From NCBI GenBank assembly GCA_900551325.1, contig URVM01000017.1, positions 1-64,000 on the forward strand: 64,000 bases of DNA, read 5' to 3'. Numbering within the stretch: position 1 is the first letter of the stretch; each line of letters begins with the position of its first letter. Source of the DNA: an uncultured Eubacteriales bacterium (GTDB lineage: Bacteria; Bacillota; Clostridia; Lachnospirales; Cellulosilyticaceae). Below the pieces are notes generated by a model. It saw nothing but the letters and a program-made list of their open reading frames with translations, ran no database searches and was not told where the DNA came from. Below, piece by piece: positions 7,466 to 16,207 of the stretch. A program made the position numbers and the translations under genes.

Positions 7466-8637
7466 TAAGCTTCCCCTCCTTCGCTAGTGCTTTGTTCAAT
7501 CTTTAGCATATCTACGAAGGCTTTCCATACATCCTCTTTTTTAAATATTTTAACAGCGGAGAAATTAGGATGATTAATTTCTTCTACATATTTATTCATA
7601 ATTGTACTTGTATAGGTGCTAATTTTAATCTCACCATAACCAAATAAATTGCATGTCTCACAAAGCTTATTGGCAAGTTCAACTGCTCTTTCATTATCTT
7701 CTCCCCAGTTGTCACCATCACTACAATGAAAGGCATATACATTCCAAGCATCTGGCGGATAACGTTCTTCTATAACTTGTAATGCCTTTTCATAACCACT
7801 ACTAATATAGGTTCCTCCACTTTCTCCTCTATGGAAAAAATCATCTTCAGTTACTTCCTTTGCCACAGTTGTATGAGCTATAAAGACAATTTCTACATTA
7901 ATATATTTAACCTTTAAAAATTGATAGAGTAAGAAATAAAAGCTTCTAGCCAAGTACTTTTTCGTATGTCCCATAGAACCTGATGTATCCATAATACATA
8001 AAACAACTGCATTTGAATCTCTTTGCATCTTTACTTTACGCTTAAAATACTTCAAGTCATCTTCATGGAAAGGTATACGTTCATCCCCTAAAGAGAGTTC
8101 TAGTTCATTAGCTGCACGTTTTAATGATTTCTCTCTTTTGATTTTAGCAATCATTGTATGCTTTTTAGAAAGACGTGGGGGAATTCCTTTTTGTTGAATC
8201 CCCCATTTTTTTTGACTATCTTCTGTCTCTACTTCTTTAAACTTCTTCTGCTCAAGATAAGGTAAGTCTAGATCTTCAAATAGATAATTAATGGCTTCAT
8301 CTACTGTAATTTCTGTTTCATAAATGTCTTCTCCTTCTGTATTACCAGCATCTGCCGTAGCATCTTGATCGCCTTTAGGAATACGTTTTCCTTTTTGCTC
8401 ATTACCTGTACCTGAACCTACTCCTTCTTGGTTTTTACCATATCTGAAGTAGTATTCTTTAAGCCCTTTAATAGGGATTTTAATTTTCTTATTTTTGGTT
8501 TGACCTACTATACTTTCTTCTGCAATAATACTCCCTATATTTTCTTTAATACTCTTTTCTACTAATTCTTTATGCCTACGGCGATCTTCCACACTACGGT
8601 CCCTACTATTGGCTTGAAACTCTTTAAAAATAGCCAT
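7465..8637 (-). CDS. yhbH: Sporulation protein YhbH (DUF444 / YeaH family)
   Basis: A DUF444 protein of about 390 residues. The N-terminal part is basic (DRSVEDRRRHKELVEKSI), the middle holds a low-complexity Gly/Asp/Glu stretch, and the C-terminal half is a von Willebrand A-like domain with CIMDTSGSMG (DxSxS MIDAS) and HCSDGDNW. In Bacillus yhbH is a sigma-E gene; with PrkA and SpoVR it forms a conserved trio, and enteric YeaH works with the kinase YeaG. I prefer the ATG at 8637 (MAIFKEF) with AGGTGA before it over a GTG three codons earlier. It lies 9 bases downstream of the prkA stop. Confidence 0.93.
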   Translation of the reverse strand: MAIFKEFQANSRDRSVEDRRRHKELVEKSIKENIGSIIAEESIVGQTKNKKIKIPIKGLKEYYFRYGKNQEGVGSGTGNEQKGKRIPKGDQDATADAGNTEGEDIYETEITVDEAINYLFEDLDLPYLEQKKFKEVETEDSQKKWGIQQKGIPPRLSKKHTMIAKIKREKSLKRAANELELSLGDERIPFHEDDLKYFKRKVKMQRDSNAVVLCIMDTSGSMGHTKKYLARSFYFLLYQFLKVKYINVEIVFIAHTTVAKEVTEDDFFHRGESGGTYISSGYEKALQVIEERYPPDAWNVYAFHCSDGDNWGEDNERAVELANKLCETCNLFGYGEIKISTYTSTIMNKYVEEINHPNFSAVKIFKKEDVWKAFVDMLKIEQSTSEGGEA

Positions 8638-8646
8638 AGCAATCAC

Positions 8647-9900
8647 CTAGTCTTTCCATAAATTATTTGCTGCATATTTCAAAATAACATTACAGCAGTG
8701 GTCACAATAACCATTCTTCCTCATTTCTTCTACCATAGCATCATATTTTTCATTTTGATCTTTATCACGAACTTTACTCTTAGTAATAATACGAGAAAGC
8801 TCACGTACAGAAGAAGTTAATTTCTTCTCTATAGCTTCTTTAAGTGGTACATAAGAAGTATAGTCTACAGTTGTACCATTTCGAATAACAGAGAACATAT
8901 AGGCTGTTACATCTTGTCTAAAACCTTTTGCCCCACTTTGTGTTACACCAATTTGTTCTTCTATAGAGCGCATAAATACTTCATCTGGACTTAGATCTTC
9001 ACCTGTACTATCATCTTTAAGCTTAGTTTTATTCACATAAGCTTCTGCATGATCTAAATAGTTATTAAACAAATCTTGTGCTTGTTCTTTATAACCATGA
9101 ATAAAGGCCTTTGTAACTTCTTTTTCAAGAATCTTATGATACTCTTTCTTAATGGTATCTTGTAAGAAACCTAAATAACGTTTTTTAATCTCATCTGAAA
9201 TAGACATTTCCTTAATCTCTCTAAGAAGAACTTCCATTAAAGCAATAGGGTTAATACAATCATATTCAGATTCAGAAAGTGCAATATCTAAAGCCTTAGA
9301 AATAAAACGTGTAGAAATACCTGTCATACCTTCACGATCTGCTTCTTCTTTAAGCTCCATAATATCAATACGTTTTGTTGTGCCTTTTTCTATAATTTCT
9401 TCTCCATTATAGATTTTAAGCTTTGTCATTGGATCTACCTTATTAGATGGGGCAAGCCTTGTTAATATAGCAAACATAGAAGCAATTTCTAAGGTGTGTG
9501 GTGCAATATGCGCTTCAAAATTAGACCTACGAAGCATCTTATCATAAATCTTTACCTCTTCGTCGAGTTCCAAGCAATAAGGAACCTCTACTTTAACAAT
9601 ACGATCTAGAATTGCTTCATTGGTATGGTCTGATCTAAATTTATTCCACTCTGCTTCGTTAGAGTGTGCTAAAATAACACCATCAAAATAAATCATAGCT
9701 CCTTTGCCTGGTGAAGGAATATTCTTTTCTTGAGTAGCTGTAATCATAGTATGCAAATACTCTACATCATTTTTAAACACCTCAATAAACTCTACAATAC
9801 CACGATTCCCCACATTGAAGGCTCCATTTAAAGAAAGTACACGTGGATCATCTTCTGGATAAAGGTCCATTCTAGATATATCTACTGAACCTACTAACAC
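8647..9900 (-). CDS. prkA: prkA, 3' part (C-terminal 417 codons) of the interrupted serine protein kinase gene
   Basis: This encodes the C-terminal two thirds of PrkA, beginning VLVGSVDISRMDLYPEDDP, which in intact PrkA follows the stretch DPNNQD(T/Q)S. It contains the rest of the AAA+ module (GAFNVGNRGIVEFIEVFKN) and the PrkA C-terminal domain ending NGYCDHCCNVILKY. There is no proper start: the first usable codon is a GTG with no ribosome site, and the frame stays open upstream through ACT TCT, the shared core. The missing N-terminal 223 codons lie at 29750-30418 in the same orientation. Joined at the 7-bp core the two parts give a 640-codon PrkA, close to the family length. As it stands this half is probably silent until the 19.85-kb element is excised. 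Confidence 0.93.
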   Translation of the reverse strand: MLVGSVDISRMDLYPEDDPRVLSLNGAFNVGNRGIVEFIEVFKNDVEYLHTMITATQEKNIPSPGKGAMIYFDGVILAHSNEAEWNKFRSDHTNEAILDRIVKVEVPYCLELDEEVKIYDKMLRRSNFEAHIAPHTLEIASMFAILTRLAPSNKVDPMTKLKIYNGEEIIEKGTTKRIDIMELKEEADREGMTGISTRFISKALDIALSESEYDCINPIALMEVLLREIKEMSISDEIKKRYLGFLQDTIKKEYHKILEKEVTKAFIHGYKEQAQDLFNNYLDHAEAYVNKTKLKDDSTGEDLSPDEVFMRSIEEQIGVTQSGAKGFRQDVTAYMFSVIRNGTTVDYTSYVPLKEAIEKKLTSSVRELSRIITKSKVRDKDQNEKYDAMVEEMRKNGYCDHCCNVILKYAANNLWKD

Positions 9901-9901
9901 A

Positions 9902-9927
9902 GAAGTATGGTGATTATAGATATAGGT
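9902..9927 (-). other. Recombination site at the prkA-3' end of the element (core + inner arm)
   Basis: The 7-bp core GAAGTAT (9902-9908) is identical to 29751-29757 and overlaps prkA codons Thr-Ser. The inner arm GATTATAGATATAGGT (9912-9927) is a 15/16 inverted repeat of 29733-29748. If the element circularises, the arms flank the core symmetrically and place the same GT dinucleotide at the centre from both sides. This is the expected form of a large serine recombinase attP split between two junctions. Confidence 0.85.
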
Positions 9928-9954
9928 ACCCTACCTAAAATAAAGTGTCTTGGC

Positions 9955-11460
9955 TCATTCTTCCAAAACATTTAGCTCTACTTCTATTCTTTTGTCTTCA
10001 TAAATAGTAATTTGATGAATAATTTGACGCATATTCAAATTAGTAAAATTACTTGTATTAAGTACTTCATCTATTTCTTCTTTTATTTTATCCTTACTAG
10101 GCTTGATTTCTTGTAAAGCCTCTAGCTGTTCCTCTAATAGATAAGCTTTTTGTTCAAGTTCACCCAGCCACCCATCTATCCTTTCCATTTCCTTTATAAA
10201 TAAGCGTTGTGTTAATTCACCATTTTGTTTAAGCTTCAGATTTTCATGATAAAGTGTATAAAGCTCTTCTTGAGACTTTTTATTTTTCTCTAATGTTTTT
10301 TCTAGTTTCTTAATGGTATACCCTTCTTCTTTTTGCCTTGTGTATTCTATAATGAGCTCTTCTTCTTTATCTGTTCTTAGTGTGGTTAAATACTTATTGA
10401 TTCCTTCTAATAGTTCTTCTTCATATATAGCCATTCTACCATGTCCAGAGAATTCTTTTCCCTTATGATCATAGGTTATGCATGTATAATAGGGTGAATA
10501 ATTTCTAAAGTGTTTTTTCCTTTTAATTGTAAAACTAGCACCACATTCTCCACATTTTATAAGTCCACTAAATAAAGCCTGTGTACTGTGTCTTTGTTTT
10601 TTTGTACTTCTCTTTTCTAGCTCTCTTTGTACTTGATTAAATGTTTCCTCATCAATAATTTCTTGTTTAATGCCCTTATAAATATTAGGATGTATATGCC
10701 AATGCTCCTGTGGAATTTTTTGCTTCTTTTTATTCGTTATATCTGCATGAGTATATTTCCCTAGTATTAAAATTCCTGTATATACAGGATTTGTAAGTAT
10801 AGACCTAATGGTAGCTTGTGCCCACCTTCCTCCTTTTTTAGTAGGTATTCCTTCCTTAGTAAGCTTTTTAGCAATAGCTAACATACCTTCTCCTTGTAAG
10901 TACTCTAGAAATATCCTTCTAACAACCTGGGCCTCATCTTCATTTACAATAAAAGTACATGCATGAGTACAGTAGTCATACCCATAAGGCGGTGTACATG
11001 CATGAAGTTTTCCTTGTAAATTATGTATTTTCCATGTACTACGTATTCTATCAGCTGTACGTCTTGCTTCATCTTCTGCTAACCAAAGCTTTAGTCCCAA
11101 TTCTCTATAGACTCTTGGATCAGCTGTATCCATATTATCTTCAAAGAAAACTAGTCTAATGCCTGATTCCATAAGTTTAATAATATCCGTTAGTCCTTGT
11201 CTTTGGCTTCTACTAAAACGTGTCAAACTTTTAGCCACTATAATTTCAAACTTCTTACTATAGGCATCGGCTAGTAGCCTGTCATAGTCCCCTCTTACTT
11301 TTGTACCTACAGCCGTAATACCATCATCTTCATAAGTATGGCAATACAGCCATCCTTGTTTTTCTATATAATTCCGCATAAGTGCCTCTTGATTGCCCAT
11401 ACTCTTTGCTTGCGCTTCATAATCTGTACTTACTCTTGTATATATAACACATCTTTTCAT
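9955..11460 (-). CDS. Large serine recombinase of the prkA-intervening element
   Basis: A 501-residue recombinase. The resolvase domain (1-150) starts RCVIYTRVST, with the catalytic Ser11, and has AKSLTRFSRSQRQGL with the active-site Arg. The recombinase domain (160-270) holds the phrase GGRWAQATIRSILTNPVYTG. A zinc-ribbon-like segment follows (FSGLIKCGECGASF then YYTC), with only three clear Cys, so one ligand may be His. A long coiled coil (about 370-450) is typical of large serine integrases such as phiC31 or SpoIVCA. It starts with ATG in a 4-base ATGA overlap with the upstream 51-codon ORF. Its position next to the 3' half of prkA and the att sites makes it the enzyme that excises and integrates the element. 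Confidence 0.95.
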   Translation of the reverse strand: MKRCVIYTRVSTDYEAQAKSMGNQEALMRNYIEKQGWLYCHTYEDDGITAVGTKVRGDYDRLLADAYSKKFEIIVAKSLTRFSRSQRQGLTDIIKLMESGIRLVFFEDNMDTADPRVYRELGLKLWLAEDEARRTADRIRSTWKIHNLQGKLHACTPPYGYDYCTHACTFIVNEDEAQVVRRIFLEYLQGEGMLAIAKKLTKEGIPTKKGGRWAQATIRSILTNPVYTGILILGKYTHADITNKKKQKIPQEHWHIHPNIYKGIKQEIIDEETFNQVQRELEKRSTKKQRHSTQALFSGLIKCGECGASFTIKRKKHFRNYSPYYTCITYDHKGKEFSGHGRMAIYEEELLEGINKYLTTLRTDKEEELIIEYTRQKEEGYTIKKLEKTLEKNKKSQEELYTLYHENLKLKQNGELTQRLFIKEMERIDGWLGELEQKAYLLEEQLEALQEIKPSKDKIKEEIDEVLNTSNFTNLNMRQIIHQITIYEDKRIEVELNVLEE

Positions 11461-11612
11461 GACCTTAACTCCCTTAACCTGGTCACTAAAATGTTCTTTA
11501 GTAGATCTTCTTCCTTCTGGGTGCTTTCCACATTGTACTTAAAGATGAACCTATACTGTTCACCTGTAGTCGTTTGTACCATTAATTGCTTTTTGGTACC
11601 TTTATTTTTCAT
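11457..11612 (-). CDS. 51-aa basic protein overlapping the recombinase; candidate recombination directionality factor
   Basis: A small ORF starting MKNKGTKKQLMVQTTTGEQY, with an AAGGGGG site 7 bases upstream of ATG and an ATGA overlap with the recombinase start, so the two must be co-translated. The peptide is rich in Lys/Arg/Glu: an N-terminal basic tail, a beta-like middle (GEQYRFIFKYNVES) and a C-terminal amphipathic helix (EEDLLKNILVTRLRELR). I recognise no family. Large serine recombinases need a small partner protein to switch from integration to excision (for example SprB for SPbeta), and such partners are small and unrelated to each other. Position and coupling make it a reasonable candidate, but function is inferred. 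Confidence 0.7.
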   Translation of the reverse strand: MKNKGTKKQLMVQTTTGEQYRFIFKYNVESTQKEEDLLKNILVTRLRELRS

Positions 11613-11632
11613 TGCTCTACCCCCTTAATACA

Positions 11633-11661
11633 TATGTATGAAGGAGATACTAGGTATATGT
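11633..11661 (-). promoter_or_regulatory. Candidate sigma-E (mother-cell) promoter for the 51-aa ORF and recombinase
   Basis: Minus strand ACATATA (11655-11661), a 14-bp spacer and CATACATA (11633-11640) resemble the Bacillus sigma-E consensus (KMATATT, 13-15 bp, CATACAHT), with 7 of 8 matches at the -10. The start point would fall near 11627, giving a short leader ending in the AAGGGGG site. A sigma-E promoter here would tie recombinase production to the mother cell, where prkA, yhbH and spoVR are used. Assigned by eye only. Confidence 0.5.
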
Positions 11662-11752
11662 AAATATAATAAGGAGGAGTTACAGCCAACCTGACACCTA
11701 AGAAGACTAAACAAAGACAGTAATTCGGCTTTTACCAAATGACATAACGCAA

Positions 11753-11793
11753 GAAGGAGCTGAGCACTCATTTCTTAGTGCGTCAGCTCCTTC
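11753..11793 (-). terminator. Long hairpin at the end of the purine operon, before the recombinase genes
   Basis: The 11-bp stem GAAGGAGCTGA pairs with TCAGCTCCTTC, continued by GCACT/AGTGC. It lies between ridA and the 51-aa ORF. On the minus strand only a weak T-run (TTGCGTT) follows, so it may be a partial terminator or an RNA-processing hairpin that limits read-through into the recombinase. Confidence 0.55.
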
Positions 11794-11821
11794 ATTACTT
11801 ATCTTTTGTATATTAGGTTAA

Positions 11822-12208
11822 TTATTTTACAGCAATTACTTCGATTTCGATTAAAGCTTCTAATGGTAATTTACCTACTTGGAAAGCAGAACGTGCTGGA
11901 CAATCTGTTTTGAAGTATTCTGCATAAACTTCGTTCATTGCTTTAAAATCAGCGATGTCATTTAAGAATACTGTAGTTTTTACTACTTTATCCATTGAAG
12001 AACCAGCTTCTTCTAAAATAGCTTTTACATTTTCTAATGATTGTTTTGTAGCTGCTTTAATATCATCTTTAACAAGTTCGCCTGTAGCAGGGTTAATTGG
12101 TAATTGACCTGATGTAAATACCATTTCTCCTCCTGTTACAAGAACTCCTTGTGAATATGGTCCTATAGCTGATGGTGCGTTTGTTGTTGCGATAATTTGT
12201 TTTGACAT
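11822..12208 (-). CDS. ridA: RidA family enamine/imine deaminase
   Basis: A 128-residue protein of full family length with GPYSQGVLVTGGEMVFTSGQLP at the start and CPARSAFQVGKLPLEALIEIEVIA at the end; the Arg in CPARS is the substrate-carboxylate ligand of RidA. RidA hydrolyses reactive 2-aminoacrylate to pyruvate and ammonia. It is the last gene of the element's purine operon, 14 bases after hydA. The first enzyme gene of the operon, dpaL, encodes an ammonia-lyase that releases 2-aminoacrylate-type intermediates, so RidA would detoxify them or speed the last step. AGGAG precedes ATG. Confidence 0.93.
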   Translation of the reverse strand: MSKQIIATTNAPSAIGPYSQGVLVTGGEMVFTSGQLPINPATGELVKDDIKAATKQSLENVKAILEEAGSSMDKVVKTTVFLNDIADFKAMNEVYAEYFKTDCPARSAFQVGKLPLEALIEIEVIAVK

Positions 12209-12222
12209 TTTAATTACTCCTT

Positions 12223-13605
12223 TTATCTAATTGGTTTTCTTGGTTGATACATACCTTTTACTTGGGTCTTCACTACTTGGCCATGGTCTACTACTTTTTC
12301 ACCTCTTAAGAAAACCGTTTCAATGATGCCCGTTGTATTAAAGCCTTCATATGGTGTGTAATCCACATCTTGCACTTGTGTCTTAAAAGTAATTGTTTCT
12401 TGACCTTTTGGATCAAGAATGACTAAATCAGCATCTTTGCCTACTTCAATACTTCCCTTATTTTCAAGGCCGAATTGTTTAGCAGGATTATATGATAATA
12501 ATTTTGTCATTTCGTTTATTGTTAATTTACCTGTGCATACCCCATAGGTATACATTAAACGAAGTCTGTGTTCTAGACCCATAGCTCCATTTGGTATTTT
12601 AGAATAATCATTTATCCCTAGTTCTTTTTGGCCTTTAAAATTAAAAGCGCAGTGATCTGTAGAAATAAATGCTATACTACCATCTTTAAGTCCTTGCCAT
12701 AGAGGCTCTTGATTAGATTTATCACGAAGTGGAGGACTCATAATATATTTTGCTGCTTCAAAAGAGCCATCATCTGGATGACCATAAAGACTGTCGTCTA
12801 ATAATAAGTATTGAGGACATGTTTCAGCTACAAGACAAGCTCCACTTTGATTAGCTTCTCTAATAACTTTAAGACCCTCAGATGTACTTAAATGAACAAC
12901 CCATGCTTTAGCACCTGTTAACTTAGACATTGTAGCAATACGATTAATCGCTTCTACTTCAATTAAGTCTGGTCTAGTCATCTTATGATAGTATGGATGA
13001 GTATGACCTTTTGCTAAATTCTCCTGGATTCTAGCATGGATAAGATCACCATTTTCACAATGGAATCCTATAAGTCCACCAATCTCTTTACTCTCATTTA
13101 ATGCTTCATAGATTGCTCCGTCATCTGTTTGAAGACTACCTTTATATGCCATATACATTTTAAATGAAGAAACACCTTCATTAATCATATCTGTCATTTC
13201 CTTTTTAGTAGCTTCATTCCAATCTGTAATTGCCATATGGAAACTATAGTCACAAAATGTTCCCTTGTTAGCTTTTTCTTTCCATTCTTCTAATGCTTCT
13301 TTTAAAGAATGTCCTTTAGCTTGTGTAGCAAAGTCAATAATTGTTGTTGTACCGCCTGCTACAGCAGCTCTTGTTCCTGTATAAAAATCATCAGCCGTTT
13401 TAGTCGCACCCACATCTAAATCTAAATGTGTATGACTGTCTATGGCACCAGCTAAAATCAATTTTCCAGTAACATCTATATACTGGGCTGCATCATCACA
13501 AAGATCTTTTTGGATCTTTGTGATAATACCGCCTTCTATACATAAGTCTGCAACGATTGTTTCATCTGGTAATATGATGGTTCCATTTTTTAAAATGGTT
13601 TTCAC
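12223..13605 (-). CDS. hydA: Dihydropyrimidinase / D-hydantoinase family amidohydrolase
   Basis: A 460-residue cyclic amidohydrolase. Metal and active-site motifs visible are GAIDSHTHLD (HxH) near residue 55, SFKMYMAYKG with the carbamylated Lys near 150, GFHCENGDL, VVHLSTSEGL and FISTDHCAF with the catalytic Asp. The family opens cyclic ureides (dihydropyrimidines, hydantoins, allantoin-like rings). In the anaerobic urate-degradation cluster of gut bacteria hyuA/hydA is a standard member, probably hydrolysing a ring-opened or reduced purine product. It lies 11 bases after the xdhD-like gene and 14 before ridA, in the same operon. Confidence 0.92.
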   Translation of the reverse strand: MKTILKNGTIILPDETIVADLCIEGGIITKIQKDLCDDAAQYIDVTGKLILAGAIDSHTHLDLDVGATKTADDFYTGTRAAVAGGTTTIIDFATQAKGHSLKEALEEWKEKANKGTFCDYSFHMAITDWNEATKKEMTDMINEGVSSFKMYMAYKGSLQTDDGAIYEALNESKEIGGLIGFHCENGDLIHARIQENLAKGHTHPYYHKMTRPDLIEVEAINRIATMSKLTGAKAWVVHLSTSEGLKVIREANQSGACLVAETCPQYLLLDDSLYGHPDDGSFEAAKYIMSPPLRDKSNQEPLWQGLKDGSIAFISTDHCAFNFKGQKELGINDYSKIPNGAMGLEHRLRLMYTYGVCTGKLTINEMTKLLSYNPAKQFGLENKGSIEVGKDADLVILDPKGQETITFKTQVQDVDYTPYEGFNTTGIIETVFLRGEKVVDHGQVVKTQVKGMYQPRKPIR

Positions 13606-13616
13606 TCAAATCACCC

Positions 13617-16175
13617 TTATTTTTTAGTTTTTCTATAAGCTGTATTTTCAAGTGGTAATTTCGTTCTGAATTCACCATCTAATGCATAGTAAGCACCTTG
13701 TGTAGCTGGTGCAGTTGGAATAGTAGTAATTTCACCAACACCTTTAGCTCCAAATGCTAATTCTGCATTATTTTTCTCTACAATAATAGATTCAATTTCT
13801 GGTACTTGATTAGATCTAAGAAGGCCTAATGTACCGAATTTAGCTGTAGGTACACTATCTTTAAGTGGGTAGTCTTCAGTAAGTGCATAACCAAGACCCA
13901 TAACAACGCCACCTTCAATTTGTCCTTCTACAGCAATTGGGTTAATTGCACGACCAACGTCATGAGCTGCAACTACCTTTGTAACATTACCTTCTTCATC
14001 AAGTACAACTACTTGTGTAGCATATCCATAAGCTACGTGACTTACTGGATTTGGCTTAGCTGAACCCATTGGGTCTGTAGTAGATGCATATTCACCACAG
14101 AATTCTTTACCTTCTAGTTCTTCTAAAGTACTATTTTGTAAAGCTTCTTTTACTTTAACTGCTGCTGCTCTACATGCTTCACCTGAGAATACAGTTTGTC
14201 TTGATGCAGTTGTAGTACCTGAGTTTGGTGTGAGTTTTGTATCTGGTGCTTCTACTACTACTTGTTCTGGTGACATACCCGTTGTTTCACAGAACATTTG
14301 AAGTAATACAGTAGCAAGACCTTGTCCGATACATGCAGCTGATGAGTAAATATGTGCTTTTCCATCTATAATTTGAATACGGCAACGTCCAATATCAGGA
14401 ATACCTACACCAACACCTGCATTTTTCATAGCACATGCAATACCTGCAATTTTGCTATTTTCATAAACATCTTTTACAGCTTCTAATGTTTCAACTAAAG
14501 CTGTTCCTGCATCTGCTATTTGACCATTTGGTAACTCTTGACCTGGACGAATAGCATTGCGGTATCTAATCTCCCAAGGAGAAATACCTACAAGTTTAGC
14601 AAGTTCGTTAAGGTTTGACTCTGTTGCAAAGCAAGATTGAGTTACACCAAATCCTCTAAATGCTCCTGCAGGAGGGTTGTTTGTATAAACAGCTCTACCT
14701 ACGATTTGGATGTTTTGATAGTTGTAAGGACCTGCTGCATGTGTACATGCACGTTGTAGTACAGGACCACCAAGTGATGCATAAGCACCTGTATCCGCGA
14801 TAATTTCTGCTTTAAGTGCAGTTACAATACCATTTTCATCACAAGCTGTTGTAAAGAGCATTTCAGCTGCATGGCGTTTTGGATGGACTTTAATACTTTC
14901 ACTACGAGATAAAGTTACTTTAACTGTTCTCTTAGTTTTGTAAGCTAAGAAAGCTGCATGGTGTTGAACACTCATGTCTTCTTTTCCACCAAATCCACCA
15001 CCTACATAAGCACTCTTAATATGTACTAATGAAGGATCTAGCTCTAATAATTCAGCTATTTCTTTTTGTTCATCATAAACAGATTGACCACCTGTATAAA
15101 CAAGTACGCCTTCACCTTCTGGCATAGCAACTGCACATTCAGGCTCTAAGAAAGCATGCTCAGTAAATGGTGTTGAGTATTGGTGAGTAACAACATATTT
15201 AGCTTCACTAATAGCTTTTTCAACATTACCTCTGTTTAAGATTTCTTCTTTAAGTAAGTTTCCATTTGGATGAATTGCTGGAGCACCTTCTTCAAGCGCT
15301 TCTTTTGGGCTTGTAAGTGGTTTTAACTCTTCATATTCTACTTCAATAAGTGCTAAAACTTCTTTTAATCCTGCTTTAGTTTTAGCAACAGCAAGTGCTA
15401 CTGCGTCTCCAACGTATCTTGTAGTTTCACCTACTGCAATAAGAGCTGGCCAGTCTTTTACAAGGTGTCCAATATATCTTTTTCCTTGTACATCTTCTGC
15501 TGTATAGGCACCGATATACTCTGGATGTTGTTTAGCTTTTTCTAAGTTAATAGATAAAACTTTTGCCCTAGGATATGGTGTACGTAATGCACCACCATAT
15601 ACCATATCTGGGAATCTTAAATCATCAACGTACTTTGCTTCCCCCAATGTTTTTGCTTTTGCATCTAATCTAAAGATATTTTCACCAACACGACCTTGGT
15701 AAACTTCTTCAGGTACATCTTCATTTTCTCTTAACATTCTAGCTGCCTCAAGTACAGCTTCTTCGATTTTCTTATAACCTGTACAACGGCAAATATTGCC
15801 TTTGAGTGCTTGCTTAACATCTTTTAAGCTTGGTGTTAATGTAGTATTAAAGAGTCCCTTTGCAGAAATAACCATCCCTGGAATACAGAAACCACATTGT
15901 ACAGCACCTGCTTTACCAAAACAGTATGCAAAAACTTCTTTTTCTTTTTGGCTTAAGCCTTCAAGTGTAGTAACTTCTTTTCCATCTACTTTTGATGCTT
16001 TTACAATACATGCTCTTGTAGCTTTACCATCTACTAAGATCATACAAGCTCCACATGCACCTTCAGCACATCCATTTTTTACAGAAAATAATTCTTCTTG
16101 TTCTCTTAAGAACTCTAATAAATTCATTTCCTCATTTACAGTTACTTCTTTGCCGTTTAATTTAAATTGAAACAT
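13617..16175 (-). CDS. xdhD: XdhD-like molybdenum hydroxylase (fused [2Fe-2S] and molybdopterin domains)
   Basis: An 852-residue protein. Residues 1-150 form a two-cluster [2Fe-2S] unit (NGCAEGACGACMI, then QCGFCIPGMVI and NICRCTGYKKI). Residues 165-852 form the xanthine-oxidase-type Mo domain, with GGGFGGKEDM, GAFRGFGVTQ and FGAKGVGEITT, whose Glu is the catalytic base. It oxidises or reduces purines at ring carbons; with YgfK and SsnA neighbours it matches XdhD of the selenium-linked/anaerobic urate cluster. No FAD subunit (YgfM type) is encoded in the operon, so electrons may pass to the flavoproteins encoded just upstream (the Nfn-like fusion and YgfK). This last point is inference. The ORF is intact. 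Confidence 0.92.
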   Translation of the reverse strand: MFQFKLNGKEVTVNEEMNLLEFLREQEELFSVKNGCAEGACGACMILVDGKATRACIVKASKVDGKEVTTLEGLSQKEKEVFAYCFGKAGAVQCGFCIPGMVISAKGLFNTTLTPSLKDVKQALKGNICRCTGYKKIEEAVLEAARMLRENEDVPEEVYQGRVGENIFRLDAKAKTLGEAKYVDDLRFPDMVYGGALRTPYPRAKVLSINLEKAKQHPEYIGAYTAEDVQGKRYIGHLVKDWPALIAVGETTRYVGDAVALAVAKTKAGLKEVLALIEVEYEELKPLTSPKEALEEGAPAIHPNGNLLKEEILNRGNVEKAISEAKYVVTHQYSTPFTEHAFLEPECAVAMPEGEGVLVYTGGQSVYDEQKEIAELLELDPSLVHIKSAYVGGGFGGKEDMSVQHHAAFLAYKTKRTVKVTLSRSESIKVHPKRHAAEMLFTTACDENGIVTALKAEIIADTGAYASLGGPVLQRACTHAAGPYNYQNIQIVGRAVYTNNPPAGAFRGFGVTQSCFATESNLNELAKLVGISPWEIRYRNAIRPGQELPNGQIADAGTALVETLEAVKDVYENSKIAGIACAMKNAGVGVGIPDIGRCRIQIIDGKAHIYSSAACIGQGLATVLLQMFCETTGMSPEQVVVEAPDTKLTPNSGTTTASRQTVFSGEACRAAAVKVKEALQNSTLEELEGKEFCGEYASTTDPMGSAKPNPVSHVAYGYATQVVVLDEEGNVTKVVAAHDVGRAINPIAVEGQIEGGVVMGLGYALTEDYPLKDSVPTAKFGTLGLLRSNQVPEIESIIVEKNNAELAFGAKGVGEITTIPTAPATQGAYYALDGEFRTKLPLENTAYRKTKK

Positions 16176-16207
16176 ACCTTCACCCCTTTTGCTAGTTTTT
16201 ACCTTCT

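Noticed and set aside
15796..16170. 124-aa + strand ORF inside the xdhD-like gene
   Set aside because: Lies wholly within a strongly conserved [2Fe-2S] domain on the other strand and has no ribosome site.
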